From Pseudomonadota bacterium (GTDB taxonomy: Bacteria; Pseudomonadota; Gammaproteobacteria; Xanthomonadales; Ahniellaceae), in assembly GCA_022843465.1 (NCBI GenBank), contig JALHNO010000004.1:248001-312000 (forward strand): a stretch of 64,000 bases of DNA, read 5' to 3'. The notes under the pieces were generated by a model. It did no database searches, had not been told where the DNA came from, and saw only the letters and a program-made list of their open reading frames with translations. Shown piece after piece: positions 43,923 through 52,790 of this stretch. How positions within the stretch are numbered: position 1 is the first letter of the stretch; every line of letters starts with the position of its first letter. A program made the position numbers and the translations under genes.

Positions 43923-44570
43923 TCAATTCGGAGCCTCCTGTGGGGCGCTGTGATCGTCGTCGTGCGGTTCGATGCGCTCGATCAGCGCCAACAAATCGAG
44001 TGACGGATTGCCAAACTGGACCTGCTTCAGCCGCGTCCACTGCCCGGCGAGGTGCTCGCGAAGTCCGCGCACGATCGCGGCCAACGGCACGACCTGCCAG
44101 TCCTTGGGTATGTCCAGCGCCGCGCTGCCGCCGAAGGCGACCATGCGTATCACGTGACCATGAGAGCTGCGCGCCTGGCCGTGCCGGACCAGTCGCTGCG
44201 CCAACGCCAGCGCCTCGGCCGGTGAGCAGCAGCCGAAGCGCATCAGGGCTGCAGCTAGCACCTCCGGCCGTCGCGTGGCCGGGTTGAAGCGTGCGCGGCC
44301 GCGCTTGACCTCGCCGACGATCATGTCGGGATGTGCGGGGTCTCCGCCCAGTGCCGGATCTGGTTCGAAGCGCGTATCGCCGGTCATCGGGCGCTTGCCA
44401 CGGGCAGCCACCTCGTGCCCGGCGTGGGGAAAGCGGAAAGCCAGGATGTCGAGGTCGCTGACCGTACGGACCTCGCCACCCGCGCCGCCTTCAAGCAGCG
44501 GGTACTCGGCCACGCACAGGTAGCCATTGACCTGCAGGTAGGCTTCGACCAGTGCGACTGCGGTGTCCAT
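43923..44570 (-). CDS. PD-(D/E)XK nuclease-like protein, unknown
   Basis: A 215-residue protein from ATG 44570 (MDTAVALVEAYLQVNGY); the upstream extension overlaps the transporter gene and is Cys/Pro-rich junk. TVSDLDILAFRFP (about residues 36-48) and PDMIVGEVKRGRARFN (about 80-95) resemble the Asp and E-x-K elements of the restriction-nuclease fold. AALMRFGCCSPAEAL may continue the core. It may act on DNA or RNA, or be an inactive fold member. It is encoded within the metabolic cassette run. Confidence 0.5.
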   Translation of the reverse strand: MDTAVALVEAYLQVNGYLCVAEYPLLEGGAGGEVRTVSDLDILAFRFPHAGHEVAARGKRPMTGDTRFEPDPALGGDPAHPDMIVGEVKRGRARFNPATRRPEVLAAALMRFGCCSPAEALALAQRLVRHGQARSSHGHVIRMVAFGGSAALDIPKDWQVVPLAAIVRGLREHLAGQWTRLKQVQFGNPSLDLLALIERIEPHDDDHSAPQEAPN

Positions 44571-44625
44571 GGGAGTCAGCTCCAATTGGTGGGGTGGCGG
44601 TGGGCGGCACAGCGAGTCCGGCCAG

Positions 44626-45561
44626 TCATGTCCTCCACCGCATGACTTTCCCGGTTGAGAACAGCAGCGCGATTCCCACCAGCATGATGGCAATACCGAT
44701 CATCTCCACGATACCGATGCGTTCGCCCATCACCGTGGCACCGATTGCGAGACCGAACGCAGGTGTCAGGAAAGTGAAACCATTGAGTCGGGTCAATGGC
44801 GCGCGCGCGAGCAGCGAATACCACAGCACCACCATCAGCGCCGTGGCTGGTATGGACAGGGCGAACAGTGCGCCCGCGAACGTCCAGGTCCAGCGGATGG
44901 TCCAGCTTTCTCCGACAGCCAGCGACGCGAGCGCGAGCATTCCGCCGCCGATCAGCAATTGCAGCCCCATGGGTAACCAGATGGCATCGGAACCGCTGCG
45001 CCGTTTGAGCAGGACGTTGCCCAGCGCCGTGCCTAGTGCAGCGCCGACCACGTAGAGCGCACCCGTCGCATGACCGCCGTCGAATTGCAGATCGGGAAAA
45101 GCCAACACCACAACTCCGGCAAAGCCGATAACAAGCCCGGACAGCATGCGGGCAGTCAAGGTTTCCTTCAGGCACCAGAAGGCCAGGAGCGCAGCGATCA
45201 GGGGCTGGACATTGGCAAGGACGGTAGCGATACCCGTGGTGAGTTTCTCGGCTCCCAGAAACATGCCACCGAATCCGATAGCGGTGAAGCACAGCCCTAT
45301 CAGGGTGAGTTCGCCGAGATCCCGCCAGCCCGGCCAGCGCCAGGCGCCGGCAATCACGGCGAGCGCGACCAGCAGGCCACCGGCCAGGAACGCCCGCAGC
45401 GCAGCAAACAGCAAGGGCTCGGCCGCGGAGCCCCCCATCACGATCAGTGGAAAGCACAGCGCCCACAGCAGGGCCACCAGCACCATGCCGCCGGCGATCG
45501 TGATGGGTGCCGTAGCCGGGGCCACAGTCATCGGCAGGGTCGCGGCTTCGCAAGCAGACAC
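44626..45561 (-). CDS. DMT-superfamily (EamA) transporter
   Basis: A 311-residue membrane protein with ten hydrophobic helices in two EamA halves (the first around LLWALCFPLIVMGG and LTTGIATVLANVQPLIAALLAFWCLKE; the second around PATALMVVLWYSLLARAPLTRLNGFTFLTPAF). The family exports or imports small metabolites. Here it follows the GAPDH gene by 12 bases, so it may move a product or substrate of the cassette; this is inference. Confidence 0.85.
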   Translation of the reverse strand: MSACEAATLPMTVAPATAPITIAGGMVLVALLWALCFPLIVMGGSAAEPLLFAALRAFLAGGLLVALAVIAGAWRWPGWRDLGELTLIGLCFTAIGFGGMFLGAEKLTTGIATVLANVQPLIAALLAFWCLKETLTARMLSGLVIGFAGVVVLAFPDLQFDGGHATGALYVVGAALGTALGNVLLKRRSGSDAIWLPMGLQLLIGGGMLALASLAVGESWTIRWTWTFAGALFALSIPATALMVVLWYSLLARAPLTRLNGFTFLTPAFGLAIGATVMGERIGIVEMIGIAIMLVGIALLFSTGKVMRWRT

Positions 45562-45573
45562 GTTTGCATCGCT

Positions 45574-46626
45574 TCACCTGAGCGCGCGGGATAGCGCCCC
45601 GATATCGAGGGCGGTGTTGGTCCTTGCGATCGACGCCTCTTGCCCAGTCCCCGAATCCGTCAGCGCGCGGATCGCGTCGATGACTTCCGGAATCACGATG
45701 GCTTGGTTGTCGACCATGTAAGCGTAGAACAACTCATCACCACGGACCGTGAGCATGTCCTCCCACAGCGCGACCTCGTACAGGTCGTCGCGCGGACGCC
45801 CAAGGTCCGCCATGGCCTCCTTGATGCAGTTGATGGCGACCAAGCCCGCGTCCATGCGCACCAGCGCAATGCGCGGCGTGCTGCGGAACGCAGCGAGAAT
45901 CTCGTCGCGGCTCGCCGGCCGCGTCAGCTGCACCGACCAGTAATGCAGATGAGCCAGCGTCTCCGGCACCTTGACGGCCATCGTCACGACGTCGAGCTCA
46001 GGATCGACGGTCTGGGCGTCCGGGCCTTGGTGGCTCGGGATTTCACGCTCGGGAACCAGCGTGTTCATGATGCCCCCCGCGTGGCTTTCCCAGGGGTCGG
46101 TAGCGCGGCGCAGCAGCGTGCCGCGCGCCCGCCCGAGGAGTCCTGTGCGCTTGAGCGCCGAAAGCGTGCGAACGATCGAAGTCGTGTTGCAGGAGACTAC
46201 GCGCGTGGCATCGCGGCCGACGGCGCTGGCGTAGGAAACTTCGGCAACGAACGAATGACCGGTGACCGAATGCTTCTCACCCCCCTGGACGATGAACCGG
46301 GTCCCGCGCTCACGGTACCGTTCGGCGTTCTTGGCAGCGATCCCTTTCGGCGTGCAGTCCACAATCACATCTGCGTCCTGCAGCAGGTCGTCGAGCGCGC
46401 CGGCAATGTCGAATCCAGCCTCGCGCATTGCGGCCACACGCTCGTCGACGGCGGCGAAGAGCGGGTAGCCTTTCGCCTGCGCCGTACGCAGTCGCCAGCT
46501 GGTGTCGAGGTCGGCGATGCCCAGCAACTGCATGTCGGGCTGGCGTACAACGGCGTCTGCGACCCGCTTTCCAATCACCCCATAGCCATTGACTGCAACG
46601 CGGATTCTCCGTGATTCGGTGGTCAT
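45574..46626 (-). CDS. Type II (archaeal-type) glyceraldehyde-3-phosphate dehydrogenase
   Basis: A 350-residue protein from ATG 46626, with AGGAG upstream. RVAVNGYGVIGKRVADAV is the Rossmann loop. VVSCNTTSIVRTL (about residues 140-152) carries the catalytic Cys, in the SCNTT form of archaeal type II enzymes where bacterial type I has SCTTNC. Length, and the ending with IPEVIDAIRAL, also match the archaeal group, which uses NADP or NAD to oxidise glyceraldehyde-3-phosphate. It would use the GAP released by the phosphoketolase encoded in the same run. Start and stop abut the neighbouring membrane protein by five bases. Confidence 0.85.
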   Translation of the reverse strand: MTTESRRIRVAVNGYGVIGKRVADAVVRQPDMQLLGIADLDTSWRLRTAQAKGYPLFAAVDERVAAMREAGFDIAGALDDLLQDADVIVDCTPKGIAAKNAERYRERGTRFIVQGGEKHSVTGHSFVAEVSYASAVGRDATRVVSCNTTSIVRTLSALKRTGLLGRARGTLLRRATDPWESHAGGIMNTLVPEREIPSHQGPDAQTVDPELDVVTMAVKVPETLAHLHYWSVQLTRPASRDEILAAFRSTPRIALVRMDAGLVAINCIKEAMADLGRPRDDLYEVALWEDMLTVRGDELFYAYMVDNQAIVIPEVIDAIRALTDSGTGQEASIARTNTALDIGALSRALR

Positions 46627-46630
46627 GTCC

Positions 46631-47149
46631 TCAACTCCTGTCGTCGATTGGCGGCTGATGTCTCGGTGGCTCATTCGTGTCGCCCGCAACCGGCCGCATG
46701 TGCGACCAGAACCCACGCCGCGCCCACCAGAATCCGGCTATGGGCAGGATTAGCCACTGCAAGACCGGACTCAATCCCGTACCAAGAAGCGGCAGGCGCG
46801 GCATCGCGTCGCTGTAGGCCCAGCTTTGCCGTATCTCGATATTGAGCCACTCGCTGAATAGCGTGTAGGCCAGGCCAAAGGCCACAGCGAGTGCGGCGAC
46901 CCGCGCGTAGTGCTGCTGTGGCCATGCGCGGTTGCCAGCGAGAGCCGCAGCAAGCGCGAGGCTGCCGGCGGTGATCAGCCAATCACCCACGCTGCAGTGC
47001 AAGGCAGCAAAGCCGATCTCGGCGCGAGTACCGGTCTCCCACAGCGTGTAGAGCGGCATCTGGGCGAACTCCCAGGCGACGCTTGCCGGCACCATCAACA
47101 AGAAGTAACGGCCGACGACGCTGCGCGCGGTCCTTTTGAAAATCTTCAT
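46631..47149 (-). CDS. Conserved membrane protein (paralogue of 61068-61592)
   Basis: A 172-residue protein with about four to five hydrophobic helices. WEFAQMPLYTLW, LHCSVGDWLITAG, WAYSDAMPRLPLLGTGLSPVLQWL are shared almost word for word with the protein at 61068 (WEVAQLPLYTIW, HCTLGDAG, WAYSDLMPTRPLLGLGLSPVLQW). The conserved HC(S/T)xGD and the Tyr/Trp-rich loops suggest a defined function, possibly binding metal or haem, but I do not recognise a named family. It is coupled to the GAPDH gene. Confidence 0.65.
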   Translation of the reverse strand: MKIFKRTARSVVGRYFLLMVPASVAWEFAQMPLYTLWETGTRAEIGFAALHCSVGDWLITAGSLALAAALAGNRAWPQQHYARVAALAVAFGLAYTLFSEWLNIEIRQSWAYSDAMPRLPLLGTGLSPVLQWLILPIAGFWWARRGFWSHMRPVAGDTNEPPRHQPPIDDRS

Positions 47150-47315
47150 GCCAGATCCCTGCGGAATCGATGGCGTCGAAACGGGCCGGTCGGCCTGAGT
47201 GCGATAGAGCGCAGATGCTGGAGATCAGCGCGGCTCCGTGGTTTCTCCGTCCCTGGCATGCCGTGGCGGCCGAAGCGATCGACTTCCGGGCTCAACGTTG
47301 GCTGCGAACTCGCCA

Positions 47316-47975
47316 TTAGGGCAGCGTCGGACTATCCGTTCGCAGCGTGCGACGCGCACCGCGAAAATGCAGGTACACGATCACGCTCAAGATTGCAGCA
47401 AAGAAGCACCACATCGAAATCAAGGTCGCTGCGTGAATCGCGTATGCCAGGAAAAACGTCCCCAGCGAGGCGGCGCCAAACCACCGAATCATGTGGTGAC
47501 TGGACAACAAGCTGCTGGCGCAGGTTGCGATCAAATACCCGGACATCACCGGGGCGATGTAGAAATGCGGCGAGTCATACACGAGGTGCTGGCCGAGGAC
47601 GTGCACGACGATTGGAAAGCGAATCAGGTTGTAAAGCAGGTACCCGCCCACGGCGAGGCCAACCATCTGGGTACCCCAGATCGCACGTTGGCGCCACCCG
47701 TACGGCTCGAGCAAGCCGACGGCGAGCGGCACGAATATCGGCCACAACACGTGCGAGAACAGCGAGTATCCCATCGACCAGCCCCCCTCGATGGTCGTCC
47801 CACCAGCGCCCAGCACTAGCCAGATCACGCCTTCGAGCCCTTGCTGCAGGCCAAACAACAGCGGAATCGCGGCGAAAGGCCATTCGGAACGGTGCGAGGT
47901 CAAGCGCAACGCGGCGATGCCAACTCCCGTCAGCACGGTGGCGGCGATGAAGCTCGCAGGCGCGGAAAAGCACAT
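47316..47975 (-). CDS. DUF6629-like multi-pass membrane protein
   Basis: A 219-residue protein from ATG 47975 (MCFSAPASFIAATVLTGVG), with about seven helices and FGLQQGLEGVIWL at about residues 46-58. The opening MCFSAxASF and the QQ-x-x-EG motif match the DUF6629 family of uncharacterised membrane proteins. It sits 156 bases after the acetate kinase gene, the widest gap in the cassette. A degenerate FNR-like box lies in that gap. Confidence 0.65.
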   Translation of the reverse strand: MCFSAPASFIAATVLTGVGIAALRLTSHRSEWPFAAIPLLFGLQQGLEGVIWLVLGAGGTTIEGGWSMGYSLFSHVLWPIFVPLAVGLLEPYGWRQRAIWGTQMVGLAVGGYLLYNLIRFPIVVHVLGQHLVYDSPHFYIAPVMSGYLIATCASSLLSSHHMIRWFGAASLGTFFLAYAIHAATLISMWCFFAAILSVIVYLHFRGARRTLRTDSPTLP

Positions 47976-48131
47976 CGAACTATCTCCCGACGAATGACAT
48001 GAGTAGCGCTTGATTCGGTGCAAGTGCACGCATGCCACGACGCTGCGCAACCGCTTTTGGCGGGAGGCGGACGCCGCCCGTCCCAGTGTGCGCGTCGGGT
48101 GGCGATCGATCGGTGGGGCGGGCGCCGTCGC

Positions 48132-49337
48132 TCATGGCGAAGCCGCCGCATCGTCGTCCTGCCAGGCCAACGCTGCGTGGGCGAGTTCCCATTCCTCATC
48201 CACCGTCACCACCCACACCCGTACCCGCGAGCCTATCGCCTCGATTCGGGTCGCATTTTCCTCGTTTGCGCGAGCGTCAATGTTCACGCCCAGCCATGCC
48301 AACCGCTCGCCGATTTCGGCGCGCACAGGGGCAGCATGGGATCCCACCCCGCCGGAGAACACGAGGTCTTCGAGGCCACCCGCGCTCGTGGCCATGCTTG
48401 CGATACCCTGGGCCACACGGAGAGTAAACACGTCGATCGCCAGTTGGGCCGGTTTGGTTTCGTCAGCGAGCAGACGGCGCATGTCCCCGCTGATGCCAGA
48501 GAGTCCCAACAAGCCACTGCGCCCGCTCAGTTCGGCCTCGACGGCATCCACCTCGCCCCCCGCCTCACGAATGAGGTGCAGCACGACGCCGGGATCGAGG
48601 CTGCCGGAGCGGGTGGCCATGGGAACCCCGTCCAGCGGCGTGAGGCCCATTGTGGTGTCGACGCTGTGGCCGCCGCGTACTGCGCACAGGCTGGCACCAC
48701 CGCCCAAGTGCGCCAGCACAACCGGAGCGGAAGCCGTGCTAGGCGAGGACCTGCAAAGCTGGCGGTACGCGGACTGGAACGCGAGTCCGTGAAACCCATA
48801 ACGCTCCACGCCCGCCGCGCGCCAACGCCCCGGCAGCGCCAAAGTGCGGCTCTCGGCGGCCAAGGTACGGTGCCAGCTGGTGTCGAAGACGCCAAGGGCG
48901 CCGGCTCTCGGCCAGCGCGTCGAGGCCGCTGCGGCGAGGGCCAGGGCGGGCGCCTGATGCAGGGGCGCCCACGCGCTGAGCGCACCCAATGCGTGTCGCG
49001 CATCGACGTCCAGGCGTTGAGGCGCGTCGCGCGTCCCCCCGTGCACGATGCGATGAGCCACCAGAAAAGGGTTCGCACCCCGTGACGGTGCGGCCTCGGC
49101 GACCTGATCGAGCAAAGCGGACCATGTCTCGTCCGAAGCGATCGGTGGCGATCTGAATGAGTCATCTTCACGGAATGCAGGCAAAGGAACGGCGATACGT
49201 GACAAGAGCGCGAAGTCGTCCGACCTTGCCTCTGATTCTCCCATCGAGAACCATGCGGCCTTGAGCGTCGACGAGCCCAGGTTCAGCGCGACGCCGAGCC
49301 GAGGCAGACGATGCGCAATACGCAGTGCGCGGGGCAT
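48132..49337 (-). CDS. ackA: Acetate kinase (divergent)
   Basis: A 401-residue protein. ALNLGSSTLKAAWFS (nucleotide/acetyl-phosphate strand), RIVHGG, RYGFHGLAFQ, VLAHLGGGASLCAV, DTTMGLTPLDGVPMATRSGSLDPG and FSGGVGSHAAPVR follow the acetate-kinase order. Several residues differ from the standard enzyme (FDTSWHRT for FDTAFHQT; FSGGVGSH for FTGGIGEN), so activity is likely but should be tested. It converts acetyl-phosphate plus ADP to acetate plus ATP. The gene starts 13 bases after the phosphoketolase stop. Confidence 0.88.
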   Translation of the reverse strand: MPRALRIAHRLPRLGVALNLGSSTLKAAWFSMGESEARSDDFALLSRIAVPLPAFREDDSFRSPPIASDETWSALLDQVAEAAPSRGANPFLVAHRIVHGGTRDAPQRLDVDARHALGALSAWAPLHQAPALALAAAASTRWPRAGALGVFDTSWHRTLAAESRTLALPGRWRAAGVERYGFHGLAFQSAYRQLCRSSPSTASAPVVLAHLGGGASLCAVRGGHSVDTTMGLTPLDGVPMATRSGSLDPGVVLHLIREAGGEVDAVEAELSGRSGLLGLSGISGDMRRLLADETKPAQLAIDVFTLRVAQGIASMATSAGGLEDLVFSGGVGSHAAPVRAEIGERLAWLGVNIDARANEENATRIEAIGSRVRVWVVTVDEEWELAHAALAWQDDDAAASP

Positions 49338-49350
49338 TATGAAAAGCCAG

Positions 49351-51825
49351 TCACGACGCAGTTTCCGCGGTCCGCCACAATGCTGTCGGGTCGCCTTCCC
49401 CGCGCACCGCTGCGAACTCGTCTGGGGTCAGCCAGTCGGTCACGGGATGCTGCATAACATCGGCGGCTGCGGCGACCGCGTGCGCCCACGTACAGCGATT
49501 GGCGAACAACAGACCATTCACGTCGAGCGTGCCGCCGCGGTTGATAAAGCCCAGCGCCCGTGTGGTGCGCGGACCTGTATCGATCCGGCGCAGTGCGCCC
49601 AGGTAGGCGTCCGGCCGCGTGTGGGTCAGGAACACGCGTGGCGTCGCGGACGGGAAATGGCGCAGAAGTTCGGTATCGGACAGCACATAGGCTGCCTCCC
49701 GTTCATCGCGTCCGCTGCGTAACCGACCCGGCTCACCCACGTAGACCACGCCCACGGCGATGCCGGCCGCACGCAATCGGGCTTCGGCGCGCAGCACTTC
49801 GCCCAGTTGGTAGGCGCCGGTCGCCGCCAGGATCACCGCCGCGGACTGCGCTTCGCCGTGCAGCCACACCAGCCCATCGGCAACCAGCGCACGGGCCTGG
49901 GTCGGCGTCAGCCGGTTAGGCACCTCGCGCTTGGGCACGATCAGCGCGGTGATCGTGCCAAGGCCCTGAACGCTGTGCGACAACGCTGCCATGGCGCTGT
50001 TGGCATCGGCCGGGAAGCACACCCGGGCGACATCCGCCATTTCACCCAACCAGGCCTCGGCGAGGGTTGGATCCTGATGTGACTGCTCGTTCTTGGCGTT
50101 CTCCCAGGTGTGCGAGGTCAGCACCACTGGTACCCCCAACCAGCCTGGCGGCCGGTCTGCTTCGGCAAGATGGCGGCTGAAAATGATTTCCTGGCGCATC
50201 GCACCGAGCATCTTGGGCGCGAAGGCTTCGTAGGTGACCACCAGGTTCAGGCCACCCTTGTTGGCCAGCGCGGCGCAGACCACGGCCTCCTCATTGAGCG
50301 CGGTAATGACCCCGCCGACGCGCGACTCGGACACACCTACCTCCGGGCTGTGCACCCGGTGTTGGAGCAGGTCGAGCGTGGCATCGAGTTTGTTGCTGCG
50401 CAGTTCGTCTGGATTGCCCACGCGCGGCCGCAAGGTGGGATTGGCCTGGACCAAGCGCACGAAGTGGCCGTCGATCGCTGCCATCGGCGAGCTGATCGTG
50501 CCGGGCACCAGCCACGCAGGCTCGGGCAGGACAGGCGGGGGCACTTGGCGGGTGGCCAGCGCGTGGTCGCGCTCTCGCGGCCGGCCCTGCGCGTCGTGCG
50601 TCGTCAGTTCGGTGACCGCGGCCAGCAGCTCCTGCAGCGGCACGTGCAGCGGCGCGCAGCCAGCATTGAACTGGTTCCGCGCCTCCGCGTCGCGCGCAGG
50701 GTTGCCGGCCAGGGGAAGGTTGTGCGCGGCGTTGGTACCTGCGCCGGGGAAGCCGAATCCCTTGATGGTTTCGGCGATGCCGTAGCGTAGTGGAATCCGA
50801 TGGTCGCCATCGGGATTGTCCGCTGCGGCCTCGGTGCAGGCGCGCAGGCGCGACTCGATGATGTGAATGCCCCAGGCCAGACTGGCGGGATCGCGGCCAT
50901 CCAGAGAAATCGGCTCGAACCCGTTCAATCGCAGGTGACGGTGGAGCCAATCCTCGCCTCCCTGCTGGGCAATCTGGCTGCGCTGCTCGATGCGCCGTCC
51001 GTTGAGCACCATGATGGGTGCGACCAGGCCCGAATCGTCGGGCCGCCACCAGCGTGGCGCCCAGTCACCGCCGCGTTGCTCCTCGAACGCGCCATCGCTG
51101 AGAAAGGCGACCAGCCGCTCGCCAGGCAGCGGCGCGTGCACGTACTGCAGTTCGGCAAAGCCCAGGTAGCCGCCTTCCAGCATGCCACCGGCGGTGTGGG
51201 CATTGACATGCGAGCCCAGTGGCGAGGCCGGCCGGCCCTCGGAAGTCAGCGCGTAGGAGTAGAAGTCGCCGGCGAAGCGCGACAGACGTTCATCATCCAA
51301 GCCATACCGCGCGGCGTGCGCGGGAGTCATGTTGTCGACGATCAGGTTGAGCGCATCGATCGCCGCCACGCAATGACCCTGGCCCATCATCCACGCGCGG
51401 GTGACGCCATCAAGTGCATTCATCGCAAGGTAGCCGGCGTAGGCCGGCACCATGTTGAGTGCGCCGCCGGTATGACCCTCCGGCTGCAGCTTGAAGTCCT
51501 CGGCATCCAGTGCCCGCCCGTCCAGTCTTACGCGCCGCGCATAGGTCATGTGTGCCACCAGCCACATGCCGGCACTGGCAACGCGGTCGGCCGCCTGCAG
51601 TCGGCGGTAACCGGTTGCTGTGTCCGGCAACGCGCCGGTTGCGACCAGTTCATCGAGCATGGCCCGCACGCGAAGCTGGGTCAGCGGCGTGTGCACGATC
51701 ACACCGTAGCCCGCGGCCCAACGCGCGAATGCCGTGTCGGTCTGCGCGTAAAGCGTCGCCAGCTGCTCAACGCGGTGATTGTCGATCGCGCTCAAGGCGC
51801 CGGCAGAACAGGTCAGGTCGTTCAT
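49351..51825 (-). CDS. xfp: Phosphoketolase family enzyme (divergent)
   Basis: An 824-residue ThDP enzyme. PEGHTGGALNMVPAYAGYL and GQGHCVAAIDALNLI are the substrate/ThDP regions, and SDGAFEEQRGGDWAPRWW sits where standard phosphoketolases have GDGExE, so the first acidic residue is replaced by Ala. The middle and C-terminal transketolase-like domains (VVTYEAFAPKMLGAMRQE; SQDPTLAEAWLGE) are recognisable. The expected reaction is xylulose-5-phosphate (or fructose-6-phosphate) plus phosphate to acetyl-phosphate plus GAP (or erythrose-4-phosphate). Acetate kinase directly downstream supports this. The motif change and distinct N-terminus place it in a divergent branch. Confidence 0.85.
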   Translation of the reverse strand: MNDLTCSAGALSAIDNHRVEQLATLYAQTDTAFARWAAGYGVIVHTPLTQLRVRAMLDELVATGALPDTATGYRRLQAADRVASAGMWLVAHMTYARRVRLDGRALDAEDFKLQPEGHTGGALNMVPAYAGYLAMNALDGVTRAWMMGQGHCVAAIDALNLIVDNMTPAHAARYGLDDERLSRFAGDFYSYALTSEGRPASPLGSHVNAHTAGGMLEGGYLGFAELQYVHAPLPGERLVAFLSDGAFEEQRGGDWAPRWWRPDDSGLVAPIMVLNGRRIEQRSQIAQQGGEDWLHRHLRLNGFEPISLDGRDPASLAWGIHIIESRLRACTEAAADNPDGDHRIPLRYGIAETIKGFGFPGAGTNAAHNLPLAGNPARDAEARNQFNAGCAPLHVPLQELLAAVTELTTHDAQGRPRERDHALATRQVPPPVLPEPAWLVPGTISSPMAAIDGHFVRLVQANPTLRPRVGNPDELRSNKLDATLDLLQHRVHSPEVGVSESRVGGVITALNEEAVVCAALANKGGLNLVVTYEAFAPKMLGAMRQEIIFSRHLAEADRPPGWLGVPVVLTSHTWENAKNEQSHQDPTLAEAWLGEMADVARVCFPADANSAMAALSHSVQGLGTITALIVPKREVPNRLTPTQARALVADGLVWLHGEAQSAAVILAATGAYQLGEVLRAEARLRAAGIAVGVVYVGEPGRLRSGRDEREAAYVLSDTELLRHFPSATPRVFLTHTRPDAYLGALRRIDTGPRTTRALGFINRGGTLDVNGLLFANRCTWAHAVAAAADVMQHPVTDWLTPDEFAAVRGEGDPTALWRTAETAS

Positions 51826-51839
51826 CGGGACTCACAGTC

Positions 51840-52790
51840 TCAGGACGGATCAGGTCGGTTCGGGAAGGACGCCGGGCTCGGCGGAGCGTCGTGCTGAGCA
51901 CGCTCGGTCAGCAACGCGTCGCAGGCGGCGGCCAAAAACGGCGCGACCGAGATGGCGTTGGTCGGGTGCGGGATCGTGTTCGTGCTGACTACGCGCTGCG
52001 CGCCTGCGGCGAGCAAATTGCCGTGGGCGTCGTCGGAGAACACTGCGTGCGTCACCAGGCAGGTCGCCGGTGCCAGCCCGAGTCCTGACAGGTGCTTCAA
52101 GGTTTCGAGCATGGTGTGGCCCGAGGACACGATGTCGTCGACCACCACCGGGGTGCGGCCGCGGGCCACGACAGCGTCGGGCAGGCTGACGCTGACGGAG
52201 CGGTCGCCTTGCCGCGTTTTGGCCAGAACCTGGTGCGGCACGTCGGCACGGGCCGCGATGTCGGCGACCCACTGCGCGCTCTCGCTGTCGGGGCCGATGA
52301 GGATTGCATCGGGCACGTGGTCCCGCACCCAGGCAGCTATCGCCGGCGCGGCGGCCACGTTGCGTGCGGGGATGGAAAACAGCCGATCCAGGCTGGGGTT
52401 GCGATGCAGGTGGGGGTCGACCGTCACCAGCCAGTCCACGCTCTGTTCCAGGAATCGGGCGAACAATGGGGCACTGATCGCCTCGCCGGGGTGAAAGCGC
52501 GCGTCCTGCCGCATGTAGGCCAAGTAGGGAGCGATCAGGCCGACCGAACGGGCACCGAACTCGCGAGCAGTCTCCGCGGCAAAGCGCAACGCCAGCGCCG
52601 TGCTGTCGGGACGGCGCAGCCCGGCCAGCAGCAGCACATCGGCGTCGGCCAGATCGGCGTCAAGCGTGACCAGCGATTCGCCATCCGGGAAACGGCGCCA
52701 CCCCAGCGCGCCCAGCCGTGCGCCCACCCTCGGCGCCAGCTCCGCCCCGAGGGCCTGCAGCTCCGGGAATGCAAGCAGTACGCGGCTCAT
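51840..52790 (-). CDS. Ribose-phosphate pyrophosphokinase-like protein (archaeal-like branch)
   Basis: A 316-residue protein. RRFPDGESLVTLD, IAPYLAYMRQDARFHPGEAIS, VDPHLHRN and VVVDDIVSSGHTMLE (PRPP loop) are in the Prs order. The YLAYMRQD-GEAIS form is nearer to archaeal class III enzymes than to typical bacterial Prs, which suggests it is not the housekeeping copy. It interconverts ribose-5-phosphate + ATP with PRPP + AMP; in this operon it may run towards ribose-5-phosphate, or act on ribose-1,5-bisphosphate. Its start overlaps the DUF5676 stop by four bases, and the phosphoketolase follows after 14. Confidence 0.85.
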   Translation of the reverse strand: MSRVLLAFPELQALGAELAPRVGARLGALGWRRFPDGESLVTLDADLADADVLLLAGLRRPDSTALALRFAAETAREFGARSVGLIAPYLAYMRQDARFHPGEAISAPLFARFLEQSVDWLVTVDPHLHRNPSLDRLFSIPARNVAAAPAIAAWVRDHVPDAILIGPDSESAQWVADIAARADVPHQVLAKTRQGDRSVSVSLPDAVVARGRTPVVVDDIVSSGHTMLETLKHLSGLGLAPATCLVTHAVFSDDAHGNLLAAGAQRVVSTNTIPHPTNAISVAPFLAAACDALLTERAQHDAPPSPASFPNRPDPS

